Origin: Ashinkailepas kermadecensis
Lineage: Eukaryota; Arthropoda; Thecostraca; Neolepadidae
Direction of reading: 5' to 3'
Assembly: GCA_034440615.1 (NCBI GenBank)
Contig: JAOTOM010004369.1
Span: 212,195 to 276,194 of the forward strand
DNA: 64,000 bases
In this document: one piece after another, positions 14,001-25,309 of the stretch
Position numbering within the stretch: the stretch's first letter is position 1
How the letters are laid out: the number at the start of each line of letters is the position of its first letter
The notes under the pieces: model-generated
Databases searched by the model: none
What the model saw: the letters and a program-made list of their open reading frames with translations, nothing else
Told to the model about the DNA's origin: nothing
Position numbers and translations under genes: made by a program

Positions 14001-16037
14001 TGAGCAATTTCAGGGACACATTGTCGTTACCACGAGCACTGGTAGGATTTAAATCACGCAGGGCATGAGAGAGTTCGGGAAGAGTGGCGGGCTTCAGCTT
14101 GAATGCTGAGCTAACAACGCGCGGAGGGCGAGGTTGATGCGCTGTATTTGGGCCTAAATCCCTAAAGAATGCAAAGCAGCAGCCACGCGCTTGCCAGTTG
14201 AAGAAAAATGCCGGTTTTGGTCGTCAGCGAACAACTCCTTCTCCTGGTTGGAACGTGATGGTTCAGTTGATGGTGGAGTTGTCTTCTTCTGAAAGAGATG
14301 ACGTCTAACGTGCGGCCAGACGTTGCCATTTTCTTCCAAAGTCCGATCGAAGAAACGGCTTTTGGCGACCACGAGCTCAGTGGAGGTCCGTTGATTTAGC
14401 TCATGGTAGAGTTGCCAATCCTCGTCACTCCCGGATCGGTCCGCTTGGCTGTGAGCCCAGTACGTCGAAGGGTCAGGGCGCGGAGGTCAGCATTCTCAGC
14501 GATCAGGGTGGCACTGAGCGGCGATTCGCGAACTTCGTGACGGTAGGGCAGTGAGCATCCATGACGCATTTCCAGATGTTCAACCATGCGTCCCACTTGC
14601 CGTCAACTGTGTTGGCCTCATACAGGCCAGACCAGTCCACCATGAGAAAAGCTAGGGGCAGCTGACCAGGGAGGAGGTGACGGGTGCGCTGAAGAGTGAT
14701 CTTTTGGCGTTGAAACGACGGACGGTTTATTTTAGCTGTGACTGTGACTGCCCGGTGGTCACTGATGTGCACCTCCATGACGTCACAAGCCAAAATTGTG
14801 TCGGTGGCGTTGGAGATCGCGATGTCGAGAAGCGTTTTTGAAGTGCACCGTGTGCCATCCCGGAGGTTTACAGTCTGTACGCGCGTGGGCTTCTTCACGA
14901 GTTGATGCAGACACAAGTCGTTCAAAATGGTGTTGAAACGTTTAACCCCGGTTTTGAAGCGTCTAACAAATCGATATTCACATCCCCATCGCGAATAAAG
15001 GCAAGCCATGGCTAGTTGCGAAGTCAATTTGGTGCTCCAAATCATCCAGATCAGCACCTACGGTTCCATTGGGCGGGCGGTAGAGGCAGCCTACGATGAC
15101 AGAGGTATCACGCCGGAGCTTCACCCGGATCCAAGGGACTCGAGGCCGGGCGAAGTGGTCCGGGAGGGTGTCAGTAGCTGGACTCCGTAGCACTCTCGGA
15201 CGGCGATGGCGACGCCACCCCAACTCTCTGTGGACGTCCGCTCCTATCGCAGTGTCTATCGGCTCTCTTGATGTAAAACCGGGTAATACCATGTGATCCT
15301 GGTTCAGATAACCTTTTTTTGCGAAATAGTCTATTTAATTTCAATGGTGAAACATTGGAAATTGTCTTTCACGTAGAATCACCACTTGACATATTTTATG
15401 TTTAAGGTATCACAGCAGTACACTCATCCGCTCCGAGATGACAATATGAAATGATGACAAGGTAGAATTGCTGCAATGTTTTCGACTTCAATGCCACTTT
15501 CTGTTTTTATTCATGTATTAGGCTGAATAACTTACGCGTGTCTGAGGAATTTGTCATACAAATATGTATTCCCTCTGTGGGTAATGCTGCTCCATTTTCC
15601 AGCTTTTCATGCAGTACTTCATGGACGGTGACATCGTTGAATGCCCCATCATCGAGCACATGATTGAGGCCTGGAACCTGCGACATCACCCCAACATGTG
15701 CTACATCTTCTACGAAGATATGAAGCGTGACTTGAGGTCACAGATCCGGAAGGTGGCCACGTTCCTAGGAAAGTCACTCTCAGATGAACAGGTGGACAAG
15801 CTGGCGGGCCATCTCCACATCGACAACTTCAAGAAGAACGAGTTTGTCAATATTGAGAGCGAGAAAAAGTCGGGCATCTTCCACGCCGACCGTGGAGACT
15901 TTATCCGGAAAGGAAAGACGGGAGACTGGAAGAATCACTTCACGGCCGAGATGAACGACAAGTTCACCAAGTGGATGGAGGAAAAGCTGAAGGGCACGGA
16001 TCTTCGGTATGTCACCGAGCTGGAGAAGCAAGACTGA
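10698..16037 (+). CDS. Cytosolic sulfotransferase, paralog A (three coding exons)
   Basis: Joined exons 10698-11008, 12056-12347 and 15603-16037 give 1038 nt, 345 residues. The family transfers the sulfonate of PAPS to hydroxyl or amine groups of small molecules in the cytosol. Visible motifs: 5'-phosphosulfate loop PPKCGTTW (72-79), catalytic His in KSHLP (His154), 3'-phosphate block [15 protein letters not shown] (Arg175, Ser183) and [12 protein letters not shown] (303-314). There is no signal peptide or membrane segment. The KxxxTVxxxE dimer motif is degenerate (K311, T315-A316, D320). The start was chosen because paralogs B and C begin at the same MTS after a conserved acceptor; an ATG eight codons upstream is intronic. 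The acceptor substrate is unknown. Exon 2 begins differently from B and C (WECMGIG against WNFIDI) and is one codon longer. An antisense LINE sits in the second coding intron, and the promoter region is interrupted, so expression may differ. Confidence 0.93.
11009..12055 (+). other. SULT-A intron after coding exon 1
   Basis: 1047 bp from GTGTGT to TTTCTCAG. It is shorter than in B (1897 bp) and C (2229 bp) because a segment near its start is missing. The remainder aligns with theirs. No internal gene is seen. Confidence 0.8.
12056..12347 (+). CDS. SULT-A coding exon 2
   Basis: Encodes residues 104-201: the first acceptor-pocket loop region, catalytic His154, and the 3'-phosphate block with Arg175 and Ser183. 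The donor GAG|GTACTG keeps phase 0. A second GT 16 bp downstream (GCCG|GT) also exists in all paralogs but would break the frame. The first half of this exon is the most diverged coding part among paralogs. Confidence 0.92.
12437..15284 (-). mobile_element. 5'-truncated LINE (L2/Daphne-like) in SULT-A intron
   Basis: Antisense to the host gene. Reading on the minus strand: endonuclease remnant (15292-14503, two overlapping frames, SDH motif in VHISDHRAV), RT start with [10 protein letters not shown] and an FDCVSH motif A (14019-13588), a YADDTQ active site near 13390, then the RT thumb and C-terminal region with MYCCSIW and WNSLP (13356-12550). Frameshifts separate the frames near 15000, between 13588 and 13400, and at about 13385. 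There is no RNase H. The endonuclease lacks its N-terminal part, so the copy is 5' truncated. The equivalent introns of B and C are 400 bp and lack it. The target duplication is short or unclear (possibly AATA). Confidence 0.85.
15603..16037 (+). CDS. SULT-A coding exon 3
   Basis: Encodes residues 202-345 and the TGA stop. It starts after TTTTCCAG in phase 0 with [10 protein letters not shown], includes the FYEDMK block and ends in the PAPS motif [12 protein letters not shown] and a C-terminal ELEKQD. Residues 285-300 (around [12 protein letters not shown]) differ from the paralogs; this is the expected third substrate-gating loop. Confidence 0.94.
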   Translation, partial: LFMQYFMDGDIVECPIIEHMIEAWNLRHHPNMCYIFYEDMKRDLRSQIRKVATFLGKSLSDEQVDKLAGHLHIDNFKKNEFVNIESEKKSGIFHADRGDFIRKGKTGDWKNHFTAEMNDKFTKWMEEKLKGTDLRYVTELEKQD

Positions 16038-16119
16038 GTTGCTGGCCGAGTGTTGGCACCGTATCGAGCAGCCGCCGGGGTGCTCTGACCAGGGCTGGCA
16101 AGAGTGCGACGTCGCGCGT

Positions 16120-16553
16120 GTTCTGTAGCAGTCGGGCAGAGTTGTCCAGTGACCGAGCTCCTCAGGTGTCTCGGAGAGTCTCAGAGCACACCTTCAGCAC
16201 TCGCTTGTTCTGTAGCAGTTGGGCAGAGTTGTCCAGTGTCACAGTTCCTCAGGTGTCTCGGAGAGTGTCAGAGCACACCTTCAGCACTCGCTTGTTCTGT
16301 AGCAGTCGGGCAGAGTTGTCCAGTGTCCCAATTCCTCAGGTGTGTCGGCGAGTGTCAGAGCACATCTTCAGCACTCGCTTGTTCTGAAGCAGTCGGACAG
16401 AGTTGTCCAGTGTCCCAGTTCCTCAGGTGTGTCGGCGAGTGTCAGAGCACATCTTCAGCACTCGCTGGTTCTGTGGCAGTCAGAGTTGTCCAGTGTCCCA
16501 GTTCCTCAGGTGTGTCGGCGAGTGTCGGAGCATACCATGAGTACGCGCTTGCG
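16120..16553 (+). repeat. 87-bp minisatellite 3' of SULT-A, five units
   Basis: Units start at 16120, 16207, 16294, 16381 and 16468, exactly 87 bp apart; the fifth has a small deletion. Each starts GTTCTG.AGCAGT, includes CAGAGTTGTCCAGTG and CCTCAGGTGT, and ends CAGCACTCGCTT. It begins 82 bp after the stop codon and may be 3' UTR. The period is a multiple of three, so long open frames arise, but not in the SULT frame. Confidence 0.93.
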
Positions 16554-18065
16554 CATTTTCTAGAGAAAAATGCCGCCTGACTTTACGGCACTACGCGACC
16601 ATCGGTGGTAGATAGATGAACTGACAAGTATTTACAGCGGGCCGTTATCTGTATATATGGGTGAAGTGACTTCTGTTCTGTCTGGTACTCTTAAAGCGGC
16701 TGCCGGTCTACCTCCGGGCCATGTTTACATACTTCAATGTTATTTGACGTAAGGACGGAAGAAAGTGAGATGCAATAGCCATAAGTGTACTTGAACTCTG
16801 AATATCGCTTGGTCGATGCGTTTTTGTTTTTGTTTTTCGATATTAAACATGTGATATGATGACAGCATGCGACAAGAATGTGCTGAGATGCAAATCCTGA
16901 CTACCGAGGCGGCGCGATGGCATCAACTGAAGACTTTCACAGCTCTACAGCGGCAAAATCCAATAATTTCATATATGAAAGAGGTTTGCAGCATTATTGT
17001 CCATACTCCTGTGTGGGTCGGACTCAGTCTCACCGGAGGATTTCGACCCGCTCAGTCCAAACCTTGCACACTAGAGTTTTGCAGCCTGATGACGTGCTTA
17101 ACCACATCTTCCAAGCGTATTAGCAAGCTGAGTATGCCCATGTGCTCCATGGGCCTCCGTGTGGATTTAAGAGAAACACGTCATGCCTTTCCATCGTTTC
17201 TGTCCAAATCAACTAATTGAAATGTCTGGTATTATGTTGTGCCCGAGTTAATTTCGCGTTAATTTAGTGGGTAAAGTTAATTTGAAGACTCAAAAGTATA
17301 TTTGGCCTGCATTTTTAACACATGCTATTAGGCAATTGTGTTTTCTGGCAAATGTGGACAGTTTCAAAATGGCGTCAGTGACTCGACTTCTACTGACCCT
17401 GGAGGTATGGCTTCAGACGTGCCGATTTCTGTTCATAGCTCTATCAATCTTCATTTGGAAACACCATGGCCCCGTTTGATACAGATTTTGTTGCGTTGCG
17501 TAGGGTGTCTGCGCATGACACACAGATTTTGCTGCGTAATACGCATTTTAAATTTCATAATGACGTGTCCTACCGCGCAAGTACTTTACGCACTGATAAG
17601 AAAATCGCCTGCGTATAGTACAGAAATAATAGACACAAAAAGGTACTCGTTACACATTTCTGTTCCATCAAGACAAGTGAGTACCAGTGGCGTAGTCCCA
17701 ATGCACATGCCCCCAGTACCCCCTGCACTGGTGAAGGTGCATGGCAAGATGCCATGCACGGACGATGGTTAACCCGCCCCGTCTCGGGGTGTTGATATGC
17801 TCCCTCCCCCTCTAAGGTTCTCCACATATAGTGAAGGAGCGGCGCGCGACAGCGCGGCGAAATTTGGTGTACGTTATCCCAGATCAATTTGGCATGTTGT
17901 GTGAGTATTTTGAGGTCAGGTCATCTTGGGTCAACGAGTTAGTCAAGGTCAAGTGAGGTCACCTCCGACAAAGTTCAACCAGTTGTTACGCTTTAACGGA
18001 CAAAGATATTGAATGAAATTTTCAGCGTTTACTTTTCCTTAGTGACGAAACAAAACGTATCAGAG
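16554..18065 (+). other. 3' flank of block A
   Basis: Noncoding. It aligns in pieces with 31733-32925 of block B; block A has a private stretch at about 16815-17340. An ATTAAA at about 16845 could be a poly(A) signal, but B does not clearly keep it. The homology with B stops at GTATCAGAGG, where a GGCCCC-rich repeat follows. Confidence 0.6.
17946..17961 (+). promoter_or_regulatory. DR4-type AGGTCA repeat
   Basis: AGGTCA-AGTG-AGGTCA, two perfect nuclear-receptor half-sites spaced by four. Further half-sites lie just upstream (AGGTCAGGTCA at 17913-17923). The same DR4 is at 32800-32815 in block B. Function is inferred only. Confidence 0.45.
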
Positions 18066-18840
18066 GCAGGGGCGTTACCACCGGGGGCAGAGAGGGCAGT
18101 CGCCCCCCCCCTGCCGTGAGACTGCCCCCCCTCTGAAATTTGAGGAGGCCCCTATCCGGAAATGCACAGGAAAAAAGGTGAGCAAGGAGGCCGACGAGAC
18201 AGGAGATCATGCAGTCAAGGAGGCCCCAAGACTGGCCACGAGGCCCCCGGGAATTCAAATCAAGTACCTATAAGAGACGTAGGACAGATATTGGGAGGAG
18301 GCCCCCAGGACGAAAAGGATGCCACCGAGACGCGCAATAAGCCACTCAGGATAGACAAGAAGGCTTCCGATGGGTGGCAGGATATTCTTAAGTTGGAAAA
18401 CGAGGACCCCAAGATGGAAGAGGAGTGATACAACAATATTAAATAAGGAGTGATAGGAGATATTTCTCTGGACGCAAGAGGGAGGCCCAAGATGGGTAAG
18501 AAGGTCTCCGCAGGAATGAGAGAAGGCCACTGAGACTAGTCAGATGAGACTCATATGTTGGAAGAGGAGGATCCTAGAGGAGAAGATCTGAGAGACTATC
18601 ACGCAAAATCGCTCTGCTAAGAGGATAATGAGGCTCCCAACACAGGTGAGGAGAGCTCAAAGACGTGAGAGAAAGCCCCTAATTTGAAAAAGGAGTCACC
18701 TAAGAGGATAACAGGCCCAGACGCCAAGAGAATGTCCACAATTGGCACGGAGGCCACCAGGATTGCAAAGGAGGCCCCCCAGGATTGCAAAATAGACCCC
18801 CATGATTGCAAGGAGGCCCCAATACGGGAAGGGAGGGATG
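18066..18840 (+). repeat. GGCCCC-rich dispersed repeat, short form
   Basis: Begins GGCAGGGGCGTTACCACCGGG and continues as purine-rich 20-bp-like units with GAGGCCCCC and AAGA. It aligns along its length with 44370-47640, including AAATTTGAGGAGGCCCC and TATAAGAGACGTAG. Where the other copy has about 1.6 kb of tandem units, this copy has about one (18290-18310). No gene is seen. Confidence 0.8.
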
Positions 18841-21189
18841 ACCTCTTTTGTCCGTGATATTGATTTGATGTTTTCCATGTGTGTATCGTTGGTTTGATTG
18901 CGTGAGTGTGGTTGGATTTGTGTTGTGTTGAGTTGTGTTGTGTCCAACTGTTCGGTTGATGTAGGCGAATGTGCCGTTGTAGGAGTGCTTTGCAATCGTC
19001 TACCGAATATTCCACGCTCGGGTAAGTGTTCAATGCTAAGGCTTGCATTGCGAGCCGGCCTGCTTCTTCGTTACCTGGGATGTTGGCGTGGCCAGGAATC
19101 CAGAGGAAGGAAAAGTTCATGTTTACGTTATGGGCCAAGAGTTGTTGGATTATATAAATGAAGTGATGTGGACAGGCGTGGGTGTTGCTAATAGACTAGA
19201 GGACGTGTTTTGAGTCTGAGCAAATTACTACGTTTCTAGCTTTACGCTTCATGAGAATGGAGATAGCGGCCAGAATGGCCATTGCTTCAACGAAGTATAT
19301 GGAGAAGTTATCCCGTAGACGCTTGGAAAGTCTGAGACCTGGTCCAGTGATGCCGATGCCTACCTTAGCCTCGTGTTTCGACCCATCAGTGCATATGAGT
19401 GATTTGTGATTGTTGTCATCGGCGAACTTGTGGAAGATGCCAAGAATTTCCAACGATGTGATAGTGGATTTCTTCTCCGAGAGCAAGTACTCGACCTTTG
19501 GTTGACTGAAAGTCCAGAATGGCCTAGTGGGCGGTCGAGCTGCAGTGGATGGCATTGCGAGGTTAATATCTGAGAGAACCGTGGTAATTTGAATGCTATA
19601 TGGTGGAAGTTTGCGCGCAAATCGGCTCTTGTCGCATCCGTCAAGCGTAAAGCAGCGCTGTGTTGGATGATTTTTAATGGATTTGATTTTGATGTGGTAG
19701 TGGCACAGCTGTTGTGCCCTACTGACGTGGAGTGGAGTGTTTGAGTCCACTAGAAGACTGGCTATCGGTGTGGTGCTGAGGGCACCTGTTGCTGCTCTGA
19801 TGCAGCTGTTTTGGGTGATTTCTAACTTTCGGCTCTGACTTTCTGAAATGGTGGCAAAAATGATGCTGTTGTATTCTAGGATGGGTCGTATGATTAATGT
19901 GTACAGTCGCAATAGTGTTTTCCTGTCTCCGCCCCAGTCTGTGCCTGCAAGTGCACATAGTATGTTGACGCGCTTCGCGCATCGCTTCGAGATGGAGGTG
20001 ATGTGGGTGTTGAAACTGAGTTTTTCGTCTAAATGTACTCCTAAGAACTTGAAGCATTTCACCCGTTCGATGGCTTTGTCATCAATTTTAAGTAGAGTTT
20101 TGGGTGTGGGGCGTAGACGACTATATGTGACGGTGGCCGATTTTTCTGCGGGCAGGGTGAAGCCCCAAAGCACCACTTTGCAATGTGGTCTAGCCTTGCT
20201 TGAATGTTTTTTTTACAGCTTTAAGGAAGCATTGTGATGTTGTCCAAATGGCTATATCGTTCGCGAAAAGTGAATATTGAAGTGAAGTGTCAGTGTGGTC
20301 ATCAAGTATGTCGTTGATCATGATGCTGAAGAGGCTCGTTCAGAGCACGCTCCCCTGAGCCAGGCCATGCTCCTGGGTTGTGGTGGTTGATGTGACGCTG
20401 CCGTATCGGACCTTAAGGGTCCTGTCTCTAAGGAAGTGGAGAATGAAGTGTGCCATGCGTCCGCGTAGGCCTATCTTGTGGAGTTTGTGTGTCAGTGCGG
20501 ACTTGTGTACTCGGTCGAATGCGGCAGTGATGTCTAAGTAAGCAGCTACTGTTGTGCGTTTGATGCGTAGACCACTTGTTATGTTACGCACTAATCTAAT
20601 GAGATTGTCTATAGTTGATTTTTGACGCTGGAAGCCGCACTGAAATTCGTCGAGCAGGTCGTTCGTTATGTTCCAGAAATTTCCTCAATCGTGTGTTGAC
20701 CATGCGTTCGACTAACTTGCTAGCACAGCTAGTAAGCGAGATGGGTCTATAACCTTTTGGGGAGGAGTGATCTTTGTGCGGCTTTGGCAATTGAATGACT
20801 ACGCTCTCTTGTCAGGATGCGGGAAACGCGTCGCTTTGGTATAGTTGATTTATGGCCGCTAGTAGGTACGTTAAGGAGTTTTTGCTAAGTCGTTTAAGAA
20901 CCTGGTAATGGGTGTCGTCCGGCCCAACCGACGTGTTTCCACACTTGCTGAGGGCAAGGTGTAATTCGTGCATAGTAAACGACTGATTGTATATTTCCCT
21001 ATTGCTAGAGCTAAAATTTGCTTTTGAGGCAAGGTTGTCTAGAGCGCTTACTATAGTGGTGTCGTAGTTGCTGTTGCCAGATACACTGGCGTAGTGTAGT
21101 TTAAAGTGGTCGGAAAGAAATTCGCGACGGAGGGCTTTTATACTCCGAAAGGTGCCATCGGCTGGAAAAAAAAATTCTTCGGTGGCCAC
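18841..21189 (-). mobile_element. I-type LINE remnant with RT and RNase H
   Basis: On the minus strand: a pre-RT segment (21189-20812), RT with GYRPISLTS (20790-20596), AAFDRVHK and GLAQGSVL (20591-20340), then C-terminal RT and RNase H (20176-19196, 19138-18841). The RT active site reads FAND instead of FADD, so a catalytic Asp is gone. RNase H shows CTDGS, EAMAI and CSDSK, then an in-frame TAG where the related copy at 39300 has a Gln codon, then LWIPGHANIPGNEEA. Endonuclease is missing at the 5' end, where a GGGCCC repeat abuts, and the 3' end runs into the GGCCCC repeat. Confidence 0.85.
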
Positions 21190-21194
21190 AGTGG

Positions 21195-21900
21195 CATATC
21201 AAAGGAGAAAATGCCCCCTCCCTCCTAAGAGAGATAAGCTCCCAAGAATCGTGCCGGGGCGACCAAATAGTCGCGCTGGGGCCACCAACATTCGCGTCGG
21301 TCCACCATAATTCGCGCAGGGGACTCCAAATAAATATGGCGGGCCCCAGAAAACTCGCTCCGAGGCCCGAAAAAATGCAACAGGAACTGCCAAGATCGCG
21401 TTGGGGCCACGGCTAAGCACAACACGCCCCGCAAACCCGAACTGGTCCCCCCAAATATCGCGCTCAGGACCCACAATTCCCGTCAGTAGTCCCAAAAATT
21501 TGGTCTGGGCATCAAAAGTTCACGTCGGGGCTCCCAAAAATTTTAGTCTAGGGCCCCACATAAGCACAGTGTGACACAAAAAATCGCATCGGTATCCGAA
21601 AAAAAAATCAAGCCGGAGCCCTCCAAAATATGGAGGGATTACAAAAAGTAAACGTCCGTGTCAGGAAAATGGCTCTGGAGCACTGAACGTATCATCAGAT
21701 GCCTTCACAAATCGCGTACGGCTCCGAAAAACATATCGGAGCTCGAAAAAATCGAGATGAGATACAAAAACATGGCGCCAGGGGCTCCTCGAAAAATCAG
21801 GCCTGGATTCGGACTTTTTTTAAAAACAAATTTAGAAGAGATCCACAAAAATCGCGTTGAGCCCGGAAAACTGGCGTTAGGTCCCCGGAACCACGCGTGT
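21195..21900 (-). repeat. GGGCCC / A-tract repeat family copy
   Basis: Diverged short units of GGGGCC followed by AAAAATCGCG-like A tracts, the reverse orientation of 735-2235. It shares ATGGCTCTGGAGCAC and CAGATGCCTTCACAAAT with 48560-48610 and, inverted, with 50360-50415. Confidence 0.75.
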
Positions 21901-22226
21901 TGGCGGTGATAGCAAATAACTCACGGATGTCACTGGGAGCGGCAGCACTGGTGTATTCCGCTTGCTTGTCACGTTAAGAGTGCGAACAAAGAGCCAAAAC
22001 AAACCGAGGACACCTTCCGTCTGGCCGCCATCGAGCTGCCAATTATATGGCAGCACAATCCAAGTCACATAGCCCGTTTCTCCCACATACTCCCCACTTG
22101 AAATGGTACGCCAACATTTCGAAAATCAAAAGTCATCCGCAGAGGGCCTCGTCAGGCACGCACGTAACGCTCAGCTTTCGTCACACCCGCACACGGTTCC
22201 TTGATACAAACACTTGAACACTTCAA
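21901..22226. other. 3' flank of the BEL/Pao remnant
   Basis: No coding sequence beyond the integrase C-terminal region. It may hold a degraded 3' LTR, but no second LTR is in the window for comparison. Confidence 0.35.
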
Positions 22227-22496
22227 TCACTCGTCCGGTTCGTCACTGCCCTCAGCCGGCGATGCTTCGAGCGCGAACAACTTCTGGATCGCTTGTCGAG
22301 TCTCAAATCCTCGCATGAGTACAATAGCAGCACGAGAACGTCCGTCACCATCGCGGAATAACGAGGTCACACGAGCCAGCGGCCACCGGCCGCGAGGTCC
22401 TTCTCCGTGCACCAGATCAACGTCACCCATTTGGAGGCAGGCGGTTGGGTCGACCCCTTGGTCAGACGTTCCAAGTTTTTAACCTTTCAGCCGTGG

Positions 22497-23624
22497 TCAG
22501 CGGAGATGAGATATTCCGGCCTCTTGCCCCGATTCTGATGTAGCAGTGAGAGATGGACACAGGACTCCGCGTATAGCGGTAACGCCGAAAAGGAGATGAG
22601 CGGGGGTGATCACATCTTCCCCATTTCTTCTGGTTAAGGGACGGAGGTTCAAATAAAATGCAAGTTCATACAGGGTGACAGCCAGTGCCTCAAAGGTCCG
22701 GTTAGACAGGTGAAGGGTTACACGGAGGGCACTCTTCGTGACGCCAACCAATCGCTCCCAGAAGCCTCCCCACCACGGGGCTGCTTCGAGGATATAACGC
22801 CAGGTCACTGCTGTAGGGATGAGGTTCTGAACAGCATGGAAGGTTCTCGCGTTATCACTAAAGATCAAGGCTGGTGTACACCGCAGGGCAAAGAATCGCC
22901 TGATGGCAAGGACAAGGTCAGCAGTGTTCTGTGACCGAACAAGCTCTAAAAGTACCGCTCTTGACGTGGCACATATAACCAGTAGAATCCACACCTTTCT
23001 CCCAGTGTCGATATACAAAGCCCCAAAATATTTCATACCGACCTTGGCGAAAGGACGGCACGGCTCGGTCCTGAATCGTGGCAGCGCTCCTTCTGGAGAG
23101 CGGTAGGGCAGACCTCGGTACCGACGATGCCTGCGACAGGACGCCACCACACGTCTGACCGTCCGCCTACGCGCCAGGTAGTATGCCGAGAGCAGCGCGA
23201 GAGTCACGCGCGTACTCTGATGGAAGCATCTACGATGTGCTGCATCCACGATCAAATGGGTGATGTGCGATGGATCTGGAAGGATGATCAACGGTTCCTC
23301 CCCTGTCCGCGGCTCTGCCACCAAGAGGTCTCGGTCACTAAGTTGTGGATGAAGCCGAGAGATGGTTGAACCTGCCGGCAATAATGCAGCGCTGCGAATG
23401 GATGCTAGCTCTCTGGAGTAGGCGTCCGTCTGCGCCTCTCCGATCCAGTAATGCAGTGCTCGTCTTTTTTCCTCCGAAGTTAGTGCACCGGTTTGCCTCC
23501 GCGCTTTGGACGTGCGACAATTCTCGATGAACCGGTACACCCAAGCGATTCTGTTCACAACCTGTTTGATTGCGGAACATGTTGTGACATCAAACAGACA
23601 ACTATGACGTTGAACGGACTGCAT
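22497..23624 (-). pseudogene. BEL/Pao integrase remnant
   Basis: A zinc-binding-like N-terminal part (HLIVDAAHRRCFH, then CRRHRRYRG in place of the usual Cys pair) precedes the catalytic core. The first catalytic position reads VGMKYFG, with Lys where family members have Asp. The second Asp is kept in FSDNARTF and the Glu in GGFWERLVG. Loss of the first Asp and probably of the zinc-site Cys makes it inactive. The downstream C-terminal domain is in another frame. Confidence 0.85.
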
Positions 23625-23666
23625 CGTCGTGTGAACGTCTGTGGTCAGCTCTTTTACACGTTTCGT

Positions 23667-24479
23667 CTACTGACTTTCCTCAGAACTCTGTTTGAAACAG
23701 TCCAACTTGACAGAAGAGGCTTGGACGACTGTGGCAGGACTGGACCTGATGAAGACATGCCCTTTCCACCACATCGCGCAGCTCTGCATCGCCGACAGCG
23801 TCGTTCCCCGGGTGCCAAGATCCGCGGGGTTATCTTCTCCTCGGACATGCCGCCACTGCTTTCGCCCAGACAGCTGCAATATGGCGGTGACACGGTTCTG
23901 AGCAAAAACCTTAAGCGGTTTTGTGCTGTGAAGCCCATACAGCACGTTCATCGAGCCCGTCCAGTATGTGATCTGAGGTTCAGCAATCTTCACTGTTTGC
24001 TCGACAAAGTCCATGAGACGAGCGCCAATAAGTGCCGCCATCAGCTCCAGCCTGGGAACCGTGAGAGTGCTGTCAAGGAGAGCCAGTCGAGCTTTTGCAA
24101 TCAGAAGATTGGACTCTGTACCATTCACGGTGTAGGTTGCAGTGCAGCACGCCCTCCTTGAGGCGTCACAGAACACGTGGAAGGTCAGTGCAGACGTGGA
24201 TGTACAGGCGGCGCGAGGGAACGAAGCCTTCTCGTTAGCTGTACCCAAACACGACACTCGCACGTTCTCTTGAATGAGTGATGGCAACTTCTCGTCCCAC
24301 GCCTCAGCTGCAGTCTCCCTCCATGCCTGCTGGAACAGAAACTTGCCACCAATGAGCCATGGAGACAGCAGTCCAAGGCGGTCGAACGGTTTGGACACCG
24401 GTGCTAGCAACTGGCGTTTGGTGATGGGATGCCCAGGTCGGGCACAGTCACAGTGAGACGATATGTGGTTGTGTTCCAA
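23667..24479 (-). pseudogene. BEL/Pao RNase H and connection remnant
   Basis: Shows FDRLGLLSPW, FCDASRRA, PRLELMAALIGARL and WRHVRGEDNPADL, the usual BEL/Pao order. The WTDS catalytic motif reads WTGS, so an active-site Asp is lost. It overlaps the end of the RT frame, indicating a frameshift near 24440. Confidence 0.85.
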
Positions 24480-25309
24480 GTCATTCCAAGTACTTTGGCT
24501 TCCGGTGTGAAGTATCCGGTGATCCGTACCTTGTACAGGTCCATACCGCCCTCAGTGAATATCTCGACCACCCTGTCCATATCTGCTTTGGCATCTTGTT
24601 CACTGTCATGCGTCGTGCAAATATCATCCATATGCAACCCCGCCTTCAGCTTCAGACAGAGCCGATTGTCAGAGTGGCGGTACCTGTGAAGGTGAGTAGA
24701 GATGGCATGCAGCAACATGAATGGAGAGCAGCTGAGCCCAAACGGAACTCGTCTGGACCTGAAACATTTGCCAACCCACAGCAATTGCAGATATTTGCGG
24801 TCAGTCGGCGTGACCGCAACTTGGTGGAAGGCAGCACGGATGTCTGCTTGGCAGGCAACAGCACCATTTCTGAAATGGAGCACAACAGCAGGCAGGTGCT
24901 GGAGTAGGTTGGCCCTAGGGTCCAGGTAGTCATTCAAGCTCCTGCCAGTGGCATCCTCAGCTGAGACATCAAAAACAATTCCTAAGTTACCATTTCGATG
25001 TAATCCTCGGTGTGGTAAGGAGGCAGTAGGAGACTCTTCGACTGGTGATAGCTCGATGATTGCACCTTGCTGTAATGTGGTGATGTACTTATCATACTCA
25101 TCTTTCTGAGCTGGTTCTATTCTGTCCACCAATCGCTTAGAGCGTGCACAGGCTGCTGGCCGGTTGCTGACAGGCCGTTGGTCTGTCGCCCACAGGAGGC
25201 CGATCTCATACTTCTTCTCATTGGAATTCGACAGTGGCAGAGGATGAGATCTCTCTTCTAGCTGAGAGTCTGTAACACCCACAGCATCCAGGGTCCACAT
25301 CTGCTCCAC
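24404..25309 (-). pseudogene. BEL/Pao reverse transcriptase remnant
   Basis: Recognisable blocks are GIVFDVSAEDATGRSLNDYL, QADIRAAFHQV, RRVPFGLSCSPFML and LHMDDICTT, the last replacing the more usual YVDD. The two Asp residues of the active site remain. Flanking parts of the polyprotein are out of frame. Confidence 0.88.

Noticed and set aside
15971..16580. Frames through the 87-bp repeat after SULT-A
   Set aside because: They arise because 87 is a multiple of three. They are not in frame with SULT and are not kept in the two-unit array of SULT-B.
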